NCBI RefSeq assembly: GCF_018446385.1
Contig: NC_055994.1
Coordinates: forward strand, 51,028,143 to 51,092,142
Source: Zingiber officinale
Taxonomy: Eukaryota > Streptophyta > Magnoliopsida > Zingiberales > Zingiberaceae
Direction of reading: 5' to 3'
DNA length: 64,000 nucleotides
In this document: positions 60,175 through 64,000 of the stretch, in pieces
How the letters are laid out: each line of letters opens with the position of its first letter
How positions within the stretch are numbered: the stretch's first letter is position 1
Program-made: the position numbers and the translations under genes
Notes under the pieces: generated by a model
What the model was told of the DNA's origin: nothing
Seen by the model: only the letters and a program-made list of their open reading frames with translations
Database searches by the model: none

Positions 60175-61390
60175 AGAGACTTAGGGTTCGGCCATGATAA
60201 GTTTTTGAAAGGAAAACATGTTTGTTATGCTCCTTCATGATACATGATCTATTACATGTTGATTAGTTAAGTTTTCATGCTACATGTTGTATAAACAAAA
60301 CCTAGAATCTTACCTTAGGTTTCGGCCAAGGATGAACATAAGGTTTAGAGCAAGGTTTTGAAATCTAAACATGCTTGTTGATGCTCCTTCATGATACATG
60401 ATCTATTACATGTTGTTAGTTAAGTTTTCATGCTACATGTTGTATAAACAAAACCTAGAATCTTACCTTAGGTTTCGGCCAAGGATGAACATAAGGTTTA
60501 GAGCAAGGTTTTGAAATCTAAACATGTTGTTTATGCTCCTTCATGATACATGATCTATTATATGTTGTTAGTTAAGTTTTCATGCTACATGATGTATAAA
60601 CAAAACCTAGAATCTTACCTTAGGTTTCGGCCAAGGATGAACACAAGGTCTAAGGCAAGGTTTTGAAATTTAACCATACTTGTTTATGCTTCCTCATGAT
60701 GTATGATTTTCTATACAATGTTAGATTGAATTTCCATGTCTTAAGTTGCATGAAAAACCTAGAAACCTTACCTTTAGGGTTCGGCCAAGGTTGAATTAGA
60801 GGCTTAGAGAAAGTTGTAGACCTAAACTATACTTGTTTATGCTTCCTCATGATGTATGATTTTTTATACAATGTTAGATTGAATTTTCATGTCTTAAGTT
60901 GCATGAAAAACCTAGAAACCTTACCTTTAGGGTTCGGCCAAGGTTGAATTAGAGGCTTAGAGAAAGTTGTAGACCTAAATTATACTTTTGTTTATACTTT
61001 CTCATGATGTATGATTTTCTATACAATGTTAGATTGAATTTCCATGTCTTAAGTTGCATGAAAACCAAGAAACCTTACCTTTAGGTTTCGGCCAAGGTTG
61101 AATTAGAGGCTTAGAGAAAGTTGTAGACCTAAACTATACTTGTTTTATGCTTCCTCATGATGTATGATTTCCTATGCAATGTTAGGTTAAATTTCCATGG
61201 CTTATGTTGCATGAAAAACCTAGAAATACCACCTTGAGGTTTCGGCCAAGGTTGAATATTAGAGTTAGAACCTCACTTATGGTTACCAAAGGACTCACTT
61301 GCTATGCTATGTAGGTTGCAAAAGTTTCATGCTTTAAATTGATTAAAGAAAAATTTAAAACATGCCTTCATGTTTCGGCCAAGATAAGAA
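60175..61390 (+). repeat. Tandem repeat, about 153-bp unit, in LTR H
   Basis: Seven to eight diverging copies. The marker CCTAGAA-ACCTTACC recurs at 60301, 60454, 60606, 60758, 60911, 61065 and 61219, a spacing of 152-154, each followed by GGTTTCGGCCAAGG. Early copies resemble each other more than late ones, in two subtypes (GATGAACATAAGG and GTTGAATTAGAGG). Confidence 0.92.
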
Positions 61391-61628
61391 GAATGAGGTT
61401 AAAGAAGCTACCTAGGGTTCCTAAGGTCTTACATGTTATGATTAATGATTATGAGGACTTAGGTAGTTGATTTCATGTCTCCATGTTGTTTGAAAATCTA
61501 TGATGTATGTTTATATGTTTCGGCCAAGCATGATTTAGGACTTGTAAGAAGTTTCAAAAACTTTAATCATGCATGATGTTGACTCTTATGATATGATATG
61601 AATTTTTATGTCACCATGTTAATTGATA

Positions 61629-61775
61629 TGTGCACTTCATGTTATCATGTTATGTTTTTTTATGAGATGCTATTTAATGTGCACTTCATGTTATCATGTT
61701 ATGTTTTTTTATGAGATGCTATTTAATGTGCACTTCATGTTATCATGTTATGTTTTTATGATATGCTATATGTTA
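61629..61775 (+). repeat. Tandem repeat, 49-bp unit, three copies
   Basis: TGTGCACTTCATGTTATC starts at 61629, 61678 and 61727. The first two copies are identical; the third diverges at its end. The Cys-rich frame across it is an artefact. Confidence 0.92.
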
Positions 61776-62532
61776 TGTACACTTGGTGCCATCATGCTAT
61801 GTTTATGCAAGGCTTATGTAAGATGAAAAGCCTAAGAGATGCTTCCCTTAAGTTGGGATCAAGAGCACTATTCATGATATGACAAGAACATGAAATGTTA
61901 TGATATGACAAGAACATAATATGTTATGATATGACATTCTATTTTACTTTGTATGGCTTGTACCAAGGGTGGGCTCCACAAGCGCCCCTAGATCGATGGT
62001 CTATGAAAGGGGCCTAGTAAAAGGGATGGGCTCCTAAGTTGCCCCTAGGTCGATGGTCTATGAAACGGGCCTAGTTCCTAGTAGGTTCAAGATTTGTTAC
62101 CTTGGATCTATTTAGGATGTGCGCATTTATGTATGTATATGGTACAAGCCGGACCCTCATGTTGAGATTATATTTAAGTATGTATATGATATATGTTTTC
62201 AAAAGAACATCTTGCATATACTCATTTCATGATACATGTTTTCAAAAGAACATCTTGCATCTACAAGTTCATGTTATATGGTTTCCTTTATGCTTACTTA
62301 AGATGCTCTTGAAAATATGACTATGATGCTTATATGATCATGTTACTACTTTAAGTTTATGCTCTCACATGATATGATATGAATTTATGCTTATGCTCTC
62401 ACATGTTATGTTATGATTTACCAAATGAACATGTTATCACTTTATGTTCATGCATGATTCATGGTTTTTGTGAGTAGGAAAGGGACTTACTAAGCCTATG
62501 GGCTTATAGTTTTTATGTTTCCTTGTACTGCA

Positions 62533-62537
62533 GAAAA
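62533..62537. repeat. Target-site duplication GAAAA, left copy
   Basis: Matches 63956-63960. Confidence 0.82.
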
Positions 62538-63955
62538 TGATGGATCGAAAGCGCTAGAAGGGGGGGAGGGGGGGTGAATAGCGCTCGTGGTTATTTTAAC
62601 GATTTAAACACAGAGTAGAAACGCAGCGGAAAGTAAATGCAAACACAAAAGACGTAGGTGTTTTACTTCATTCGAAGCCTATCTCGACTCATACTCGAAG
62701 GCCCGCGGTCCTTGACCACTTTCGGTGGGCAACAACTATAAATCCGGAATTATTACAAACTAGAAGCAATTACAGTTAAGTGCAAATAAGAAAGTTATAC
62801 CAACGAACAAGAAAGAAGACGAGCTTTGGAGTTTCAATTCGTTGTAGCAGCAGAGCGTTGTTGAAGCGTATAGAGCACACAAGAGCACAGCACTTTCTGT
62901 TCGGAATTCGATGATCTGAGCTGCACCTCGAGGCCTCCTTTTATAGCTCTGTGAAGTCTGATCCAGATCCCCAAGTCTCGGGATCAGATTTGACCCGAAG
63001 CGGATCGGTCGACCGATCCCCACGTTCGGTCGACCGATCAGATAACCTCCACCTCATATGATCCGTCCATCCGTCGCTCCGCTTCGATCTGGTCAAACTT
63101 TATCCCTGCGTTCCGTCGCTCCTCTGACCTGCACACCTCGGCTTGATCCAGTCGATACCTATCTAGGTTCGGTCGACCGATCCCGAGGTCCGGTCGACCG
63201 ATCTCTAGTCGAGCTCGGTCCAGCTTCTGGAGATCTGATCTGGTAGCTTGGAGGTTCGGTCGACCGATTCCAAGGTTCGGTCGATCGATCCTGGTCAATT
63301 CTAACCCTGCATAAAACTGTTAATTACCTGCAAAACAAAGTTAGAACACAACAGGATAACACGATAAATATAGTTGTCAGTCATCGGACTGACCGGGTCT
63401 GACTTCCAGTTTCCGACCGGAAACCCTAGGTCCACCCGACGCCTACTGCTCCCTCTACGGGGAACGCGTCCTCACCTACTCCACTCAGGAGATTTTACCT
63501 TTTGCCAGTGCGATCCTCCAGATCGACTGGATTTTTGCTCAGCGTCCGATGCTTCCGGTCTTCATGCTGGATGTCCGGTCCTCGACCCATCTAGACTTCT
63601 ACCCGGTTCGCGACACCAGGATTTTAACCTAGAGTTACCACCCCCTAGGATTTTTGCCCGAAGCGCCGACCCGCCAAGACTTCTCGCATAGGGTTACCAC
63701 CCCCTATGACCTAATGTTACCGCCCCCTAGGGTTTTCCTTTTGCCTAACCGCAGCTAGGACTTTTCTTCACCTAGGGTTACCATCCCCTATGACCCAGGG
63801 TTACCATCCCCTAGGGTTTTCACCTTGTCTAACCACAGCTAAGACTTTCCTGAAATACTCAGTCATACACATTAGATAACAAATAAACTTAACTTTGAAT
63901 TCCTTTGCCATTATCAAAACTAAGGTTCGATCGTCGGATGCTTCCCGCACCAACA
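62538..63955 (-). mobile_element. Solo LTR of the K family in LTR H
   Basis: 1418 bp, TGATGGATCG...CCAACA on plus, flanked by GAAAA (62533-62537 and 63956-63960). Orientation minus by comparison with K, whose primer site lies at its left. It contains a hairpin array (63002-63292) and CCCTAGGGTTACCA repeats (63620-63820). Confidence 0.9.
63002..63292. repeat. Palindrome array GGATCGGTCGACCGATCC in solo LTR K
   Basis: Six palindromes in three pairs (63002 and 63025; 63169 and 63192; 63254 and 63276), near-perfect, without the loops seen in the G/F family. Confidence 0.88.
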
Positions 63956-63960
63956 GAAAA
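63956..63960. repeat. Target-site duplication GAAAA, right copy
   Basis: Matches 62533-62537. Confidence 0.82.
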
Positions 63961-64000
63961 AGGAAAGGAATGGCTAAACTAAGAGAAGCAGTAGGAAGGG

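Larger units (their letters stand above)
59559..64000 (+). repeat. LTR H (Gypsy-type), running past the window end
   Basis: Starts TGTAACACCCATAGGATCCC and follows the D/G LTR plan: antisense tRNA-like module, CCCTCACCTGCAGTA block, GTGGGCTCC/CCTAG block (61970-62080) and ACTAAGC...TGCAG near 62490-62530. It resumes after the inserted solo LTR at 63961. The right end and any internal region are outside the window. Confidence 0.75.

Noticed and set aside
61623..61826. Cys/Met-rich 67-residue frame
   Set aside because: Translation of the 49-bp tandem repeat; no coding signal.

Overview
The window is plant nuclear DNA dominated by nested LTR retrotransposons. I found one intact host gene: a four-exon 3-hydroxy-3-methylglutaryl-CoA reductase (HMGR) on the minus strand at 51461-55100. 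Long Gypsy LTRs (2-3.3 kb), Copia elements with 1.5-2.4 kb LTRs, an Athila-like gag and a mudrA fragment suggest a large, repeat-rich genome. A monocot, perhaps in the ginger order, is my impression only; no marker in the window proves it.

Layout. At 1-22.4 kb, Copia B (plus strand) has lost its 5' half at position 9424, where Copia A (minus, same family, LTR 6992-9423, coding 1-2583, running off the left edge) is inserted. Copia A carries a solo Gypsy LTR (3543-6836, target-site duplication CAATC) in its leader. Copia B's 3' LTR (11606 to about 22360) is split by a complete Gypsy element G (12679-21816, duplication GCCCC). At 22.5-26 kb lie a broken Athila-like gag and its LTR (23839-25673), then a primer site and the left part of another LTR (K, 26020 to about 26360). 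At 26.4-49.9 kb is Copia C (minus), whose RNase H is cut in two by Gypsy D (26935-43259, duplication CAAGC). D is a deletion derivative with only 378 bp between its LTRs. Its second LTR holds a minus-strand Gypsy E with gag-pol (30862-35128), and E's LTR holds a solo LTR F (36223-38505, duplication GCAAC). The right part of LTR K follows (49926-50970).

HMGR occupies 51461-55100 with a TATA box about 110 nt upstream of its ATG. Beyond its promoter lie a mudrA transposase fragment (about 56900-57950), arrays of GGCCTGATAT palindromes and a 0.4-0.5 kb direct duplication. The right edge is a Gypsy LTR (H, from 59559) with a 153-bp tandem array, interrupted by a solo K-family LTR (62538-63955, duplication GAAAA).

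Main observations beyond annotation: (1) the chromovirus-like Gypsy LTRs D, E, F, G and H carry antisense tRNA-like modules with pol III A- and B-box-like sequences near the LTR start; (2) hairpin arrays built on GGATCGGTC/GACCGATCC occur in two unrelated LTR families; (3) Gypsy G has near-identical LTRs, yet its coding region is broken in patches where expected CAG or CTG triplets read as CG; (4) D is a stitched deletion derivative, apparently of the E family; (5) E is flanked by an unusual 71-bp duplication instead of 5 bp. The retroelement genes all carry stops, frameshifts or truncations; HMGR appears intact and encodes 562 residues.
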